From Atopsyche davidsoni (Eukaryota > Arthropoda > Insecta > Trichoptera > Hydrobiosidae), in NCBI GenBank assembly GCA_022113835.1, contig JAILWY010000006.1:10834501-10898500 (forward strand): a stretch of DNA of 64,000 bases. Reading direction: 5' to 3'. Of the stretch, positions 53,201 through 62,723 are shown piece after piece. The notes below the pieces were generated by a model. That model did no database searches, had not been told where the DNA came from, and was given only the letters and a program-made list of their open reading frames with translations. The position numbers and the translations under genes are program-made. How positions within the stretch are numbered: position 1 is the stretch's first letter; each line of letters opens with the position of its first letter.

Positions 53201-55637
53201 ATAAATGCCTCTTAAACAGTAATAGTTTTTGAACTTTAAATCAAATTAAAAATATAAATATTTATTGTTATTGACATCAGAAATTAACAAAATAGATTAA
53301 GGAAATTCTGGGAATTTATCGTGGAGTGCATTTACATATTTATAACATTCATTAGAAGTTAGCCTTGAGGATAAATGTAAAACATCAGTAGAATTAAATA
53401 CGAGGAGATATGGGCATTTTAAACAGTAACTAAACAATAAATATTATCAGTGTTCGATAAGCCAAGGTAGAGAAAATGTGGCATTAACCCAAATGTAATG
53501 GGGCAGACAAAGCGTCACTTCTAAAATTTAAAAGTCATTTTCAATTTTTATCTAGTCTGGTTTTATTCTTTCTGTTCATGATGCTGTAATCACTGTTAAT
53601 TAAACATTGTTTTATTTTTAAACGTGTAGTCATTCATTACTCTTATCTCTGCTTTGGTATATATAACTTTTATTTTATATTAATATTTATAATTTAATTA
53701 ATTACTTTCATTTTATCATGTGTAATATTTTCTGATTCAAATGAGTATAGTTTGTTCCTCAGGTTAAAGTAATTTGTAACTTTTAATAAATAAATAAATA
53801 TTTCGTAGGTTTTGGCAGCTATTGTTACGAGTTGATATTGATTCTTGGGTATTGAGCTGCTTCTAGTTTTTGGTACTCTGACGTTTCATTCCCCGCCCTG
53901 GAACCATTTTCAGGAATCCCTGAAGATGGTCCCACCATGGGGACTGAAACTTCAGAATTAACTCAGTTCATGGTACCAGATGTGAAAATCCACTCAGTTA
54001 TTCAAGGTACTATATATGATGAAATAATAGGTCACCGTGCAAACCAGCACTCAATTGGGTGCAACCATTATTTATTATTCAATCTTAGCTACAGAGATAA
54101 CAAGTTAGTGAAGGAATTTTTCTATGGCGAGTTCATGAATGTGGAAGTTATTATTCTATCAAGATAGCTTCGGGTACCGCCGGTACATACTTGCTTCAGT
54201 TAGCTTTAGTAAATAAGTGGCTTTCTTCAATTTACGAAGGAAAGAATGTAAATAAGCAATTATTTTTTACTTTATATACAGATGACTTTAAATTCTTAGA
54301 AATATTTAAACCGGTTGTCATTACTTGTATATTTAGGAAAAAAACATTATCTGTTAGATACAATGAAAATGCAATTTTTTTGGTCAAAATTTACAAAAAT
54401 CAGATGAGAGTAGACTGAGATCACCTTTTATAGAATTTTTAAAAAACTTTCCATTCAACTCCAGTGTGTATAAAGTATCTTCAGATTTGTTACAACTTCT
54501 ATACTTTTAGGATAAAATAGTAGAAATCATAGGGATATACTGTTAATTCATATACCACAGGTTTTTGATGTTAACCTGTGCCAGGTTTTGGTTTTTGATT
54601 TAATGTTGACATAATAAAAAGATAAAGTGGATGAAATCACCTTCCTGTGCAGCTTCCCCATTCATATAGTTTATCCAGCAGGTTCTCGCTGAGCAGATGT
54701 TGTAGGCACGCGCCCCCAGCCAGGTCTGACGAGTCATCTCCAGCCCCTTCATGTCGTATCTCCAGCAGCAGCAGTGTCACCAGATGTTCTAGGTGACTCA
54801 CGACTCCTAGTACATCATCATGAGTGGGGATGTTGTTACCCTAAAAAAAACAGCTCATCTAAATATGCATATAGTACTAAAACAGAATTTCTTGACTCAC
54901 AATAAAAAAAACTAATTTTCACTAATTACAATATCACACTAGAATTAGTGGATACTTTGTAGAGTTTGAAGTTGTTTTTGGAGAAAAAGGGATGTTGACC
55001 TTTAACACCGTCTTCTAGTCACTTACTAGCCAGGTATCAAAGTCTAAGTGATAAATTATTTTTAAAGTCTTGATATATAAATTAGAAATTGTTTCTAGCC
55101 ATAACAGGCAAGAATGTGATTTGTTTTTCGTTGAGTATTATTTTAATATTCATATCTCAGATGTTTTTTTGTTTACAGAATGTCACTTTTTAACAAAAAT
55201 ATATATTGAAACCAACTAGATATTCAAACAAACAGAAGTTATTAACTAATCAAAAAATATCATTAAAGATTTAAGAAAGAAATAATGAAAACAAAGAAGC
55301 GGATTAAAATAAATAACGGTGGTAGGAAAATAAACAGTAAAAACATTTGTGATATGAATGCTTCGATGATATAATGAATTCAATTATACGTTACATCAAT
55401 ATTTTCATAAATTAAATTGCTTTAAAGTGGGTAATATGTGTAATAAACGGTCCTCGAATCGGATATGGTATTGTGTTGACATACCTGCGTTCTTTGGATG
55501 ATTTCTTCTGCTTGCTGCCAATGTTTACAAAACGATTCATAGCAGGCACTTGGGTCACATTTTGTTGCAGCATCGATGGGTCTCGACAACTGTCTAGAAA
55601 AGCTAGCCCTCAGCGGGCTAGTCCTTAACCAGCTCAT
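40995..55637 (-). CDS. FHIP1: FTS and Hook-interacting protein homologue (FHIP1/FAM160A, CG3558-like)
   Basis: Fourteen coding exons with consistent phases encode 967 aa (981 with an alternative exon 8 acceptor); family members are about 970-1000 aa. Hallmarks: MSWLRTSPLRAS and YESFCKHWQQAEEIIQ (N terminus), DDVLGVVSHLEHLVTLLLLE, RLEQMKLYSLLV, FVHREGSLGQQARAALLLC, NSLEFCNAVAQVAHPLIQHQ, NGFLVPVMGPALLQ, LRSVSEPQLLKSLVRFLM, LNCEDLMLELVLKYL, a Ser/acidic linker (about 430-680) and the C-terminal INAIILDEWLRELAALAQEH. In animals FHIP joins FTS and Hook proteins in the FHF complex, which activates dynein and attaches it to Rab5 early endosomes. The start is the first ATG (55637); an AG just before it could instead be an acceptor from a leader exon. 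TGA is at 40997-40995. Confidence 0.95.
41267..44387 (-). other. FHIP1 intron 13
   Basis: 3.1 kb, the longest intron of the gene. AT-rich; a less simple patch at 42020-42190 may be a repeat fragment. No exon with fitting phase seen. Confidence 0.5.
44388..44546 (-). CDS. FHIP1: FHIP1 exon 13
   Basis: Residues 825-877: DVSTQPSSGSWDHQP, RQSLSSSFTSLFSRKLTSG. Ser-rich and poorly conserved, but both phases fit its neighbours. Confidence 0.85.
45544..45760 (-). CDS. FHIP1: FHIP1 exon 12
   Basis: Residues 753-824: ILLSLKQQIDESIRNESECL, then ARKNAIESVGKGPKPAVP. Phase 1 donor CAG|GTAAGG. Confidence 0.92.
45986..46164 (-). CDS. FHIP1: FHIP1 exon 11
   Basis: Residues about 693-752: GPLLKTVLAKLSKMLEND, then VNLRLTGLLSRLAAYPLPIL and APWIVHQPSITSLYQ. 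Matches the C-terminal helical domain of the family. Confidence 0.94.
46740..47268 (-). CDS. FHIP1: FHIP1 exon 10, acidic linker
   Basis: Residues 517-692. Begins LHANESLYGNYHAYLCEARR (conserved), then a long Ser/Glu/Asn-rich linker likely to be poorly conserved. Phase 1 donor ATATAG|GTAAAT. Confidence 0.9.
47349..47711 (-). CDS. FHIP1: FHIP1 exon 9
   Basis: Residues 396-516. Starts LSIVTISLLETLVDLNCEDL and holds LVLKYLMAGNH; the second half is a Ser/Thr/Pro-rich, probably disordered linker including RAPPPPGSRK. Donor GGA|GTAAGT. Confidence 0.93.
48032..48199 (-). CDS. FHIP1: FHIP1 exon 8 (alternative upstream acceptor at 48241)
   Basis: Residues 340-395: SGVEEQVAAIAYFELVLRSV to LIDGPPR. 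Acceptor CCTTGCAG|AGT has the better pyrimidine tract and matches the vertebrate join (GPALxxxSVEE). A second in-phase acceptor, CCAG|AAT at 48241, would add 14 residues (NKRGQPSTKARSLQ). Confidence 0.88.
48242..49943 (-). other. FHIP1 intron 7
   Basis: 1.7 kb (counting to the upstream acceptor). Near 49008 a word like the start of a Tc1/mariner terminal repeat (acagggtgtgcaaa) occurs alone. 49320-49375 shares gccccattcctygagag with 42100-42120, perhaps a worn repeat. No coding. Confidence 0.4.
49944..50030 (-). CDS. FHIP1: FHIP1 exon 7
   Basis: Residues 311-339: VAHPLIQHQLLDFLYNGFL, VPVMGPALLQ. Symmetrical phase 0 exon. Confidence 0.95.
50255..50345 (-). repeat. tRNA-derived SINE fragment in FHIP1 intron 6
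   Basis: On the minus strand a T-arm-like GTGGGTTCGAATCCCA carries a strong B box. The A box is not clear, so it is a SINE or pseudogene remnant. Confidence 0.4.
50625..50770 (-). CDS. FHIP1: FHIP1 exon 6
   Basis: Residues about 262-310: LGGLYCLLPRTIDV, DDVNDIDKLVLFMNSLEFCN, ends AVAQ in phase 0. Confidence 0.95.
51339..51502 (-). CDS. FHIP1: FHIP1 exon 5
   Basis: Residues about 207-261. Core VPVTLLLSFVHREGSLGQQA and AEYIAHRSNVCPLLATG, among the best conserved segments of the family. Confidence 0.95.
51733..51844 (-). CDS. FHIP1: FHIP1 exon 4
   Basis: Residues about 170-206: ARLVCLLGQLCVVLMQNAQF, VDLFFF. Donor ACAAA|GTAAGC. Confidence 0.92.
52316..52470 (-). CDS. FHIP1: FHIP1 exon 3
   Basis: Residues 118-169: YLNAVRLEQMKLYSLLVTHS, then FLRPLLKLLSGF. 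Enters in phase 2 and leaves in phase 1. Confidence 0.93.
52471..54640 (-). other. FHIP1 intron 2
   Basis: 2.2 kb with an inverted hammerhead-like dyad at 53881-53957. Flanking short open frames (53937-54167, 54191-54418 on +) look non-coding. Confidence 0.6.
53881..53957. repeat. head-to-head inverted hammerhead-like motif
   Basis: On + : CTGAAGA (53920-53926), T, GGTCCC (53928-53933), loop accatg, GGGACT (53940-53945), GAAAC (53946-53950). The minus strand reads a second copy: CTGAAAA, TGGTTCC, AGGGC, GGGGAAT, GAAACGTC. The two are joined at the perfect palindrome TTCAGG-AATC-CCTGAA (53909-53924). The layout CUGANGA-stem-GAAAC is that of a hammerhead core; an extra U before the stem and a short stem III are departures. 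Probably a Penelope-like or related retroelement scrap. Confidence 0.5.
54641..54840 (-). CDS. FHIP1: FHIP1 exon 2
   Basis: Residues 52-117 plus two bases of Arg118. GNNIPTHDDVLGVVSHLEHL; ends HLLSENLLDKLYEWGSCTG, a strongly conserved family block. Confidence 0.93.
55485..55637 (-). CDS. FHIP1: FHIP1 exon 1
   Basis: Residues 1-51, MSWLRTSPLRASFSRQL to QRTQ, phase 0, donor CAG|GTATGT. Confidence 0.88.
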
Positions 55638-56398
55638 ACCTGCATCTTCACCCAAATCAAAATAAATTCGTATTTGGCACTACCGTATATGTCCAAAGAC
55701 ACGCACATTGCACAAATATCTACTTAAGGTGTTGGCTGCAGGCGGGATTCATTGTGAATAGACGCGAAACACGTCTAAGTTGTGAAGTATTAATTAACTG
55801 CCAGCATTATTCGTACAATGAGGACATACTAGATAACGTTATCGTCAAAAACTGGTAGGCATCAAGTGACATAAGTTGAACGCCATAGACAATGCAACAT
55901 TCATTAGTCAACATGCACCATAAAGCAAAGGATTCAATTTATAGAAATTCAATATTTTTGACAGAGAGTACTTGGTGGAACTCCATTTTAATATTTTAAA
56001 TAAGTAAAATACTTGAGTGATCTTTTCACATATACATTTTTAGTGGTGACTGGTTTCGCCAACCGTTAAGTTCTTCTGAGTATAAATCGTTTTTTTTTAA
56101 ATATATAAATAAAATTCATACATTTTTACATAAAATAATTACTTGAAAAAGTCTATGCTAGGTATAAAGTGTTTACTAAGAGCAATGCATATTGATAATT
56201 TGATGCAAATTAAATGCAGAAGAAATTTTTTTTCTGATCTGATCAGATTTATATATGTAAAATATTCTGACCTAAGATTATTATTAATGATATAAATAAA
56301 GTTTTACATTATTATTTGCATAGTTTAATTTTTTTAAATAATATTGATTACAGTGAGAAAATAATACAATTTACGTATACATATATATTTCAAATTAA
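55638..56398. other. interval between LRRC71-like gene and FHIP1
   Basis: Short intergenic space holding the FHIP1 promoter, the LRRC71-like 3' UTR and one truncated copy of the hammerhead-like repeat. The short spacing is compatible with a compact promoter but motifs are not evident. Confidence 0.5.
55943..56067 (-). repeat. dispersed hammerhead-like repeat, 5'-truncated copy
   Basis: Shares gacagagagtacttggtgga and following sequence with 14850-14975. Read on minus, the copy starts inside the hairpin loop: it keeps GGTTGGCGAAACCAGTCAC but has lost the GCCAAC arm and the TTGATAA core. Confidence 0.65.
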
Positions 56399-57612
56399 TT
56401 AAACAACCTTCGCAAGATTTTGTAAGAGTATTTGGTATTCAGGGCAAGTCAAAGCAGTTTTATTTCCTTCTAAAATAATTTTGCTTATTCCTGTTGTACC
56501 AGTAGATAATTGATAATCCACAGCTTCTAAAAAGTATTGTGTCGAAGCAAAAGAAAGTTTGTTATAAGCCAAATTAAGCCGACGCAGAGTAAAGTTGCCT
56601 TTGCAGTGCAAATTTTCATCTTTATAAATAGTTTCTGATGCTTTAAGCGGATCATTAAACTCCTCCATATTTCTTTCTATTATTTCATCTATGATTGCTA
56701 AATCTGTTTTATTTAAAGTTTGGTATATTCTGTACGGTTTGACATCTTTCAATTTTAAAAGTAGTTCACTATATTTCACACTCAGCTCTGTTGTAATGTA
56801 GTCATGAAAACTTGAATATTTAAGAGAATTTAAGATACTGTCTCCCTTGGTGTCAATGGAAAGATTAGATACTGAATTTGTTTTGAGCTTTACATATTCT
56901 TCAAATATTTCTTGTTTCTTCATAACAAACTTGTAATTTCTCTTTCTTTTAATCATGATTTCTTCTGAGGATAGGCAAAAATCCTTTAGAGCATCAGCTA
57001 TAAAGTAACAACCTTGATCTTCAATCCAGTTGTCGGCTAAAGTCAAGCACTGCATGTTCCGGTTGGTCCTCAAAGCCCTCGCGAGGAACATTGCTCCAAG
57101 GTCTGTAATCCTGTTGGAGCTGAGGTTGAGGACTTGCAATAATTTTTCAGCCGGCTTCGGATAAATTAACTCCGCAGCTATAAATTTAACACTGAAATCA
57201 TCAATGGAGGAATGTCTCAAGGACAGCATTCTTAATGTTTTAGAAAATTGCAGTATTTTGTAATAGTCACGTTCTTGAAGAGGGCAACCGTCCATATTTA
57301 ATATTGTTAGTTGAGAAACTCCCACTGTTTGAGCGATAAATGGTATTGCATGCGATTCAAATAGGCAATTGTTGAATTCCAGATTTAGCAGATTTGGTTG
57401 GAAACGTATGGCTTCAGTCAAAGCAAATAGCATTGCATTTTCTACTATAACATTTTTAAAATACACAAACTTTACTGTTTCTACTTTGTCTGACTCTGGA
57501 ATGGCATATATTCTTCGTAAAATTAAATCGTTCTTTAGGGTTTCATTATCACCAGGGCTCGATTTTGCAGTCTTCATTGGTAAAACTTTAGGAGTTGCAA
57601 TCGGTACCTCGA
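56399..57612 (-). CDS. LRRC71: LRRC71-like exon 2
   Basis: Residues 52-455, all leucine-rich repeats and the intervening basic helical insert (about 266-390). Confidence 0.88.
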
Positions 57613-58807
57613 CTAGAACATGAAATAAAATATATGTGAGTCAATACACATAGAAACCACGATGAATAAATAACATAAAAATATGTAAAAAATGAACAGT
57701 TATATAATAATAGGTATGTTCATTAGTTTTGGAAACCAGGGTTAATAAATTCTTTGATTTTTAGGGTGAAGAGGTGCTTGAAGGTTTTTGTAATTAAGTT
57801 ATAAAACATTAAGCACTTTAATAGTCAAGAAACCAGATTATCCAATATATTGATGTTTTAAATCAGTAAAGCATTCAATAAGGAAAGTTAAAGGACCGTC
57901 AAAAATTGTGAAAAATATATCTCTTATTTTTATTTAAATTATCGTTTTGTGCAATGATGTAAAAACTTAAACTGATTTGAAGAGTAAAGTAATGAATATT
58001 CATGACATTTTGACAATAAAAATAAAGGTTGAATTATTAAGGGAAAATATGGGTTTTCTTTTAGAAAATTAAAAATAACATCTATAAAATCTTTGAAAAT
58101 ATAAAAAAATATATTTGTGCAGCGAATAATAATAATAAAAAATTTAAAGTTTTTTCTATTTGGATATTGTATTGATTTTATAATAAACTTTTTCCTAGTT
58201 TGTCGGTGGTGGAAAGTAGCGATTTGGTACTATTCTGGGCTTTAAACTTCGGAGTGATACAAAACTTGGTTTTAAATAGTGTTATAAAAGTATATATCAA
58301 GAAACATTGGGCTATGTGACGGATTAAACTCTCGCTCGGTTATTGCGTCAGTGGTTCACCTGCAGAGAATTTGGACCGCCATGGCCGCGGAGGGGCGGGC
58401 TCGAGCCCCGCCCGTGTCACGAAAACAACAAATAAATAAATAATTTTTTTCACGAGTGAATCGATAACAAAAAACATATTTCATAAATAACAGATTACTA
58501 AAAAAAAGCTACGGTAACCAATTTGGTTTCTTGTGGGAGTTTCTTCGTTTTTTGCAAATGTCGTGTCTTGCCTCAGATGCTACAGCACGCCACTGACGAG
58601 GTCGTTTTTTTAAGACAAGAATTAAGAAAAAATATAAATATAATATATATTACTGGGCAAGTTTTTTTCGATCGACGGTAGTTGAATGCATTTATTCTTT
58701 TCGCAAAGAAATTTGTAGAATTCAATGAAGTCTTTGGGCCTCTTAAAGTCGCATTTTATAGAACTATCGCTAGATTTTCTCACTTTAGTTTCTGTCTTTT
58801 TGCTCAT
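56399..58807 (-). CDS. LRRC71: leucine-rich repeat protein, LRRC71-like, 455 aa
   Basis: Two coding exons: 58807-58654 (donor CCCA|GTAATA, phase 1) and 57612-56399 (acceptor TTCTAG|TCGAGG, stop TAA). The join reads NLP-IEVPIATPKVLP-MKTAK in frame. Leucine-rich repeats span about 104-265 (LLNLEFNNC, LTILNMDGC, LRMLSLRHSSI, LQVLNLSSNRITDLGAMFLA, MQCLTLADNWIEDQG) and resume at about 395-455 (LRRLNLAYNKLS, ISKIILEGN). The block ADALKDFCLSSEEIMIKRKR right after the second-last ADNxI repeat parallels the LTHxEVVERRR segment of LRRC71. LRRC71 is a conserved animal protein whose role is not well defined; a ciliary or sperm link is often suggested, and nothing here tests it. Other ribonuclease-inhibitor-type LRR proteins are the alternative. 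Confidence 0.8.
57613..58653 (-). other. LRRC71-like intron 1
   Basis: 1.0 kb, AT-rich, with a tRNA-derived SINE patch at 58340-58430 and a CAGTGGCGTG word (minus strand, from 58593) typical of insect DNA elements. Confidence 0.55.
58340..58430 (+). repeat. tRNA-derived SINE head
   Basis: A-box-like GTGGTTCACCTGC, anticodon-arm-like CCGCCATGGCCGCGG, then a strong T arm GGGCGGGCTCGAGCCCCGCCC and TCACGA, the same trailing word as in the 5.1 kb fragment. Confidence 0.5.
58654..58807 (-). CDS. LRRC71: LRRC71-like exon 1
   Basis: Residues 1-51: MSKKTETKVRKSSDSSIKCD, FIEFYKFLCEKNKCIQLPSI. Start chosen as the only ATG; upstream frame closes quickly. Confidence 0.72.
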
Positions 58808-59690
58808 CTTGTTTTTTTTTCCTCGATGCTCAGATTATGCTAAGGAGTATGGATACCTGCAAAGCGGTGTAAAATATTAAAGGCAGCAACATAATTATTG
58901 AACGGAAACGATTGCAATGCACGCGGAGAATTGCAACATCGCAAGGAAATTTAAAACGAATCAACTCTTCCGGTAACACAATTGAAAATTTATCGAGAGC
59001 TGTCACTTTCACGTCGTTTCATTTATTTTCACGAATATTTGAAAATGAAATGGTCGAAGCAATTTTTCACAAATAAAAAATGTACCACAGTGCTCCATAG
59101 ACACAAATTATGCACTACGCAATAACTTTAAAAATATTTATTTTTATTAAATACATATATTTAAAAAAATATATATTTATCCTTATATATCCGGTATATA
59201 GATCCTTCAACATAAGGACCAAAGACTACATAAGAGGATGGAAAAAGGGAGATGAAACATTCTCTTGGGCCTCCACCTCTCTGATAATAAACACGATTTT
59301 AACCAGAACTCCAATCTCAAATTTTTGCATATTAACAATAAAGAAAAAAACTCGATTGCCAAGAGATTTTAGAGATCAATCGCATGAAAGATAACACACC
59401 GGAGCACCTGCTTAATGACCAGGTTATTTTCAAAAAGTCTCCACCATAAACACACTACAGGACAAGCTCCCTTAACAGAATAACTGCTGCTACACCTCAA
59501 GCCACTACTTTAGATAATTACCCCATTAATATAAACACATTTGTTCACAAAAATTTGCAATGATATAGAATCCTCCACTTGTCAGGTACATTAAAATCAC
59601 ATTAGCCCTTACCACTTGATAATCACTCTCTCTCTTTCCAACAACCTCTCCATCTAACAATTGTTTACCTAATTGCTTATTATTATATAA
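58808..59690. other. DNA upstream of the LRRC71-like gene
   Basis: Probable promoter and leader within 58808-59040. Further right, non-coding; an ORF at 59110-59394 (+) is AT-driven. Confidence 0.4.
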
Positions 59691-60032
59691 CTAGCAATGT
59701 AGCCCGTCATAAAATGACGTATTTGATGAACGATGCGTCTAAAATTTGTTTTTTTTGTAAAAGTTCTAAATTTGAAATTCTCACGGTGAAGAACTGAATC
59801 ATATAATTCGTACATATTGAAATTCGCTAAAGCATATTTTAAAGTTTATGAATGAAAATATTATCCTATCGTCTTGAAATTCGGCACATAGCTGCGGAAA
59901 AATTTACTTAACTTATGTGCAAAAAATCAGCGTTGTATCTTTTAAGATATTCTATACAGAACGGAAAAATGAAACATACACACATACAAACATACAAACA
60001 TACAAACACACAATGGCTATTATTATAGTAGA
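59691..60032 (-). mobile_element. non-autonomous Helitron, family 1, copy 2
   Basis: Inverted relative to 14441-14748. On minus it starts TCTACTATAATAATAGCC after A (60032) and ends in a CGTCAT-ttt-ATGACG hairpin and CTAG before T (59691). It is 342 bp with a (tacaaaca)n-like array and internal length differences from copy 1. Confidence 0.82.
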
Positions 60033-60040
60033 TATTATAT

Positions 60041-60094
60041 GTTTGATAATGCCAACGTGAAAGGTTGGCGAGAAACCGGTTACAAAAAAAATAA
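60041..60094 (+). repeat. dispersed hammerhead-like repeat, short copy
   Basis: Keeps TTTGATAATGCCAAC, the loop and GTTGGCG, with an extra GA before GAAACCGGT. Lies only 9 bp from the 5' end of Helitron copy 2. Confidence 0.65.
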
Positions 60095-60179
60095 ATGATA
60101 TATATATATTTTAAATCACGATTTTTTTTTTGGCGGCAGTTATTTAATTTTTATCGCTTGAAATAAAACGATCGCAAAA

Positions 60180-60415
60180 TATTTATTTAACTTGCTCGGG
60201 CCGCAGTCAGTCTCTCGGATGAAGCCGTCAGTCGGTTCAGTTACTCGGGGCTCATTAGCGGGATGGATCCGCGAATGCGTCCCCCGACAAGCGCGGGGAA
60301 AGATTAACACAACGCAACAGCAAGCAGCGAGCTAATCCAAGAAGTGCTCCGCAAAGCTGTTCCACGCGAGGACCAGTCCCGGACTGCGAGGGAATTTACC
60401 TGCGATTTTATATTT
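60180..60415. promoter_or_regulatory. CpG-rich block, possible promoter or leader exon
   Basis: GC- and CpG-rich DNA with three TCAGT initiator-like words at about 60208-60240 on +. The longest small frame (MKPSVGSVTRGSLAGWIREC..., about 38 codons) is not recognisable. No clear donor. A gene beginning here and continuing right, outside the window, is possible. Confidence 0.25.
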
Positions 60416-62102
60416 GTGATAGCTTTATTTTTTGGACCAAATTTTATTATAAAAAACCCACGCATTACTGTGGCTTGACTGTAGCACTAAAATATAAGTC
60501 TTTATATTCTGAGCTAATACGGAGAGGCGGTCGCAGCAAAATCAAAATACAATTTGATCCATTCAATATATAATAGAATAATTTAAAAAAAAAATATTGA
60601 TGTTTAAATTTATGATTTATCGCACTCCTCTGAGAAAATGTACTGAAAAAATCTACTACCCGGCCTGATGTACCTACATTAGCTATTTGAGTTTAATAGT
60701 GAAAAGTTTCAGTATTCATCAAAATTTGATGTGGCTTTAAAGTCCATTAAAACGACCGCCAGTATTTGTAAACTTAAGTTAATAATTTTAAAGGTTTTAG
60801 TAAAAAAGATTGAAATGCGGTATGTTTTGCATGTAAAATGAGCAGGCCGAGCCCCGGCGGGCCTGAGCAGCCTCGCAGCCTCGCATACATTAACAAGGCT
60901 GGGGCTTCAGGAGGCAATTAAAGATGTCACAATTGACAACACGCAGCATACTCGTATGTGTTGTTCGCAATAAAGCAAAACCTCGTATCCCGCACGTTAG
61001 TTACAAAACAGCAATTAACACTTTATAAATTGAAGTCTAATACAACTTCCAAAAGCAATAACAAATAGTATATTTTAACCGTTGAATTTAGATCAGAAGC
61101 AATTTAAAAACTGGAGAAATTAACAAGAATTACAATAAATATGCGTAAGTTTATTATAAAAAATACAAATGCTTTTCATTCATAGTGTATTTACAAAAGC
61201 TTCGCACGAATATGCCTTAAAAAAATACTTAGATAATTACACTTTTTTGTATATTTTTTTTAGTACTGTTTTGTATAAATATAATATAAACAAATGGTCT
61301 TATTTATAATAAAATTTGTCACATTGAAAGTGAGAGGTACTTAATCTATAATCCATTAAATACCCGTTATATGCTTATCGCAGATGATGTAAAGCGAAAG
61401 ATCTCAACTTATGTAATATTGTTTATGTTTAACCAGCATATTGTTAGAAATTATTATTATTTATGTTTCAGTACACAGCTTTCGGCGAGTTTACACATTA
61501 ATAAGTTCACGGATGATTCAAACGGTTATTATTGCTTTTTGTATCAAACGCAAAGAAAACGGTTGCCACCGACTCTTCTCCCTCCAGATTTGTTTTACTA
61601 AGGATCGGCGGTTTTAAATCAAAACAACCGAAGATAATATTTGTGTTTCTGAACGAGTTTTTGATTGATTATCTTAAAGCGCAGTTCAAACCCGAAACAG
61701 TGGAAAATTTCCAATATTTATCGGCGGCGCGAACGGTCGAGAGATCCGCGAGCGCGACGGCAATCTTGAGTTTGTATTATTTCTTGGAGTTTGTTGCGTA
61801 TCGGTTGGTCTCGAGTAAACATTTGTTTTGTTAGGAAATCTGGTTTATCGAATATTGTTGGTAATTAGTTGTTCGCGAAGTCCCGGGGCGCCGAGGGGTA
61901 TGGACATTTGAATGTGTGAAGGGGCGAGGCGGTGGGGAGGTTAGTAGTCGCGGAGAGGGAAGTTAGTAGTTCCTGCAGGATCCTATCTGACTGAACAAGT
62001 GTACACTCCAAGAATTTAATATAGAGGTATTGAGACCAGTGCTAGGTATATTAGGATATATGTGTAAATTAAAATTATAAAAAATATCTTCTTTATTCTA
62101 TA
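60416..62102. other. intergenic DNA with CpG-rich patches
   Basis: Patches at 60835-60910 and 61720-61970 are GC-rich. The second (an open frame 61532-61834 on + crosses it) could be leader or promoter sequence. No protein family recognised. Confidence 0.35.
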
Positions 62103-62723
62103 CTAGCGGATACCCGGCGTGTACTACTACGCTGTCTTCATGCTGTTGAAGGAGTTTCAGCAGCTCTTGCTGTAGTAGCTCTGATTCGAACTTTTTATAG
62201 ACGTGCTTCATGTTTTTCTGGTGTTTCTACTCTCTCAACCTTTTTGACTCCAAACGCATTTCATGTTGTCCGGCAGTTTCGGCTGCTCTTTCGGCTCTTT
62301 TTCGTTTCGCATCTGCTGTATTTCTTCCAATTACAGCTCTTTTCGCTGCCATTTTTTGATATATATATATATATAAATATATATTTGATAACCACAAATG
62401 ATAAAACTCTCTGTTGCGAATGACAGATCAGTGATTTTGTTTTTCAAATTCGTACTATGCGCGATCTTCACAATGTTCTTTTTTCAAATTTTTTGCGAGG
62501 AACGATGTCGACTTTACAGATGTTGAAAATTTTTGTGTGGAAAATGTCGAAAATTCACTAAATTAATAGACCGAATGTATTTAATGCATTTTTTAATAGT
62601 CTCAAAGATTCTTCGTATTATTGTCTTTCAAATGAAACCGGTTTGGGGCACATCGGTTGGATGGTTTCAAAGCCTATGACGGACATAGAAACACCTTTTG
62701 TGTTTTATATATTTATATATAGA
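62103..62723 (-). mobile_element. deleted Helitron, family 2
   Basis: On minus it opens TCTATATATAAATATATAAA after A (62723) and continues GGTGTTTCTATGTCCGTC. It closes with an ACGC/GCGT hairpin and TATCCGCTAG before T (62103). The 621 bp include the start of a coding region with peptide repeats and no Rep or helicase domain, so the element is internally deleted. Confidence 0.75.
62152..62352 (-). pseudogene. Helitron-associated repeat-peptide (STPR-like) ORF fragment, frameshifted
   Basis: ATG at 62352 opens MAAKRAVIGRNTADAKRKRA, then RAAETAGQHEMRLESKRLRE and a stop. In another frame the next unit continues RVETPEKHEARL, then RAAETPSTA. The units fit a period of about 23 residues of the RAAETPEQxxxRLxxxR type seen in STPR proteins and at the N terminus of insect Helitron helicases. 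At least one frameshift and several stops make it non-functional. Confidence 0.65.

Noticed and set aside
53937..54418. Two + strand frames in FHIP1 intron 2
   Set aside because: The first starts inside the hammerhead-like repeat and neither resembles a protein family.
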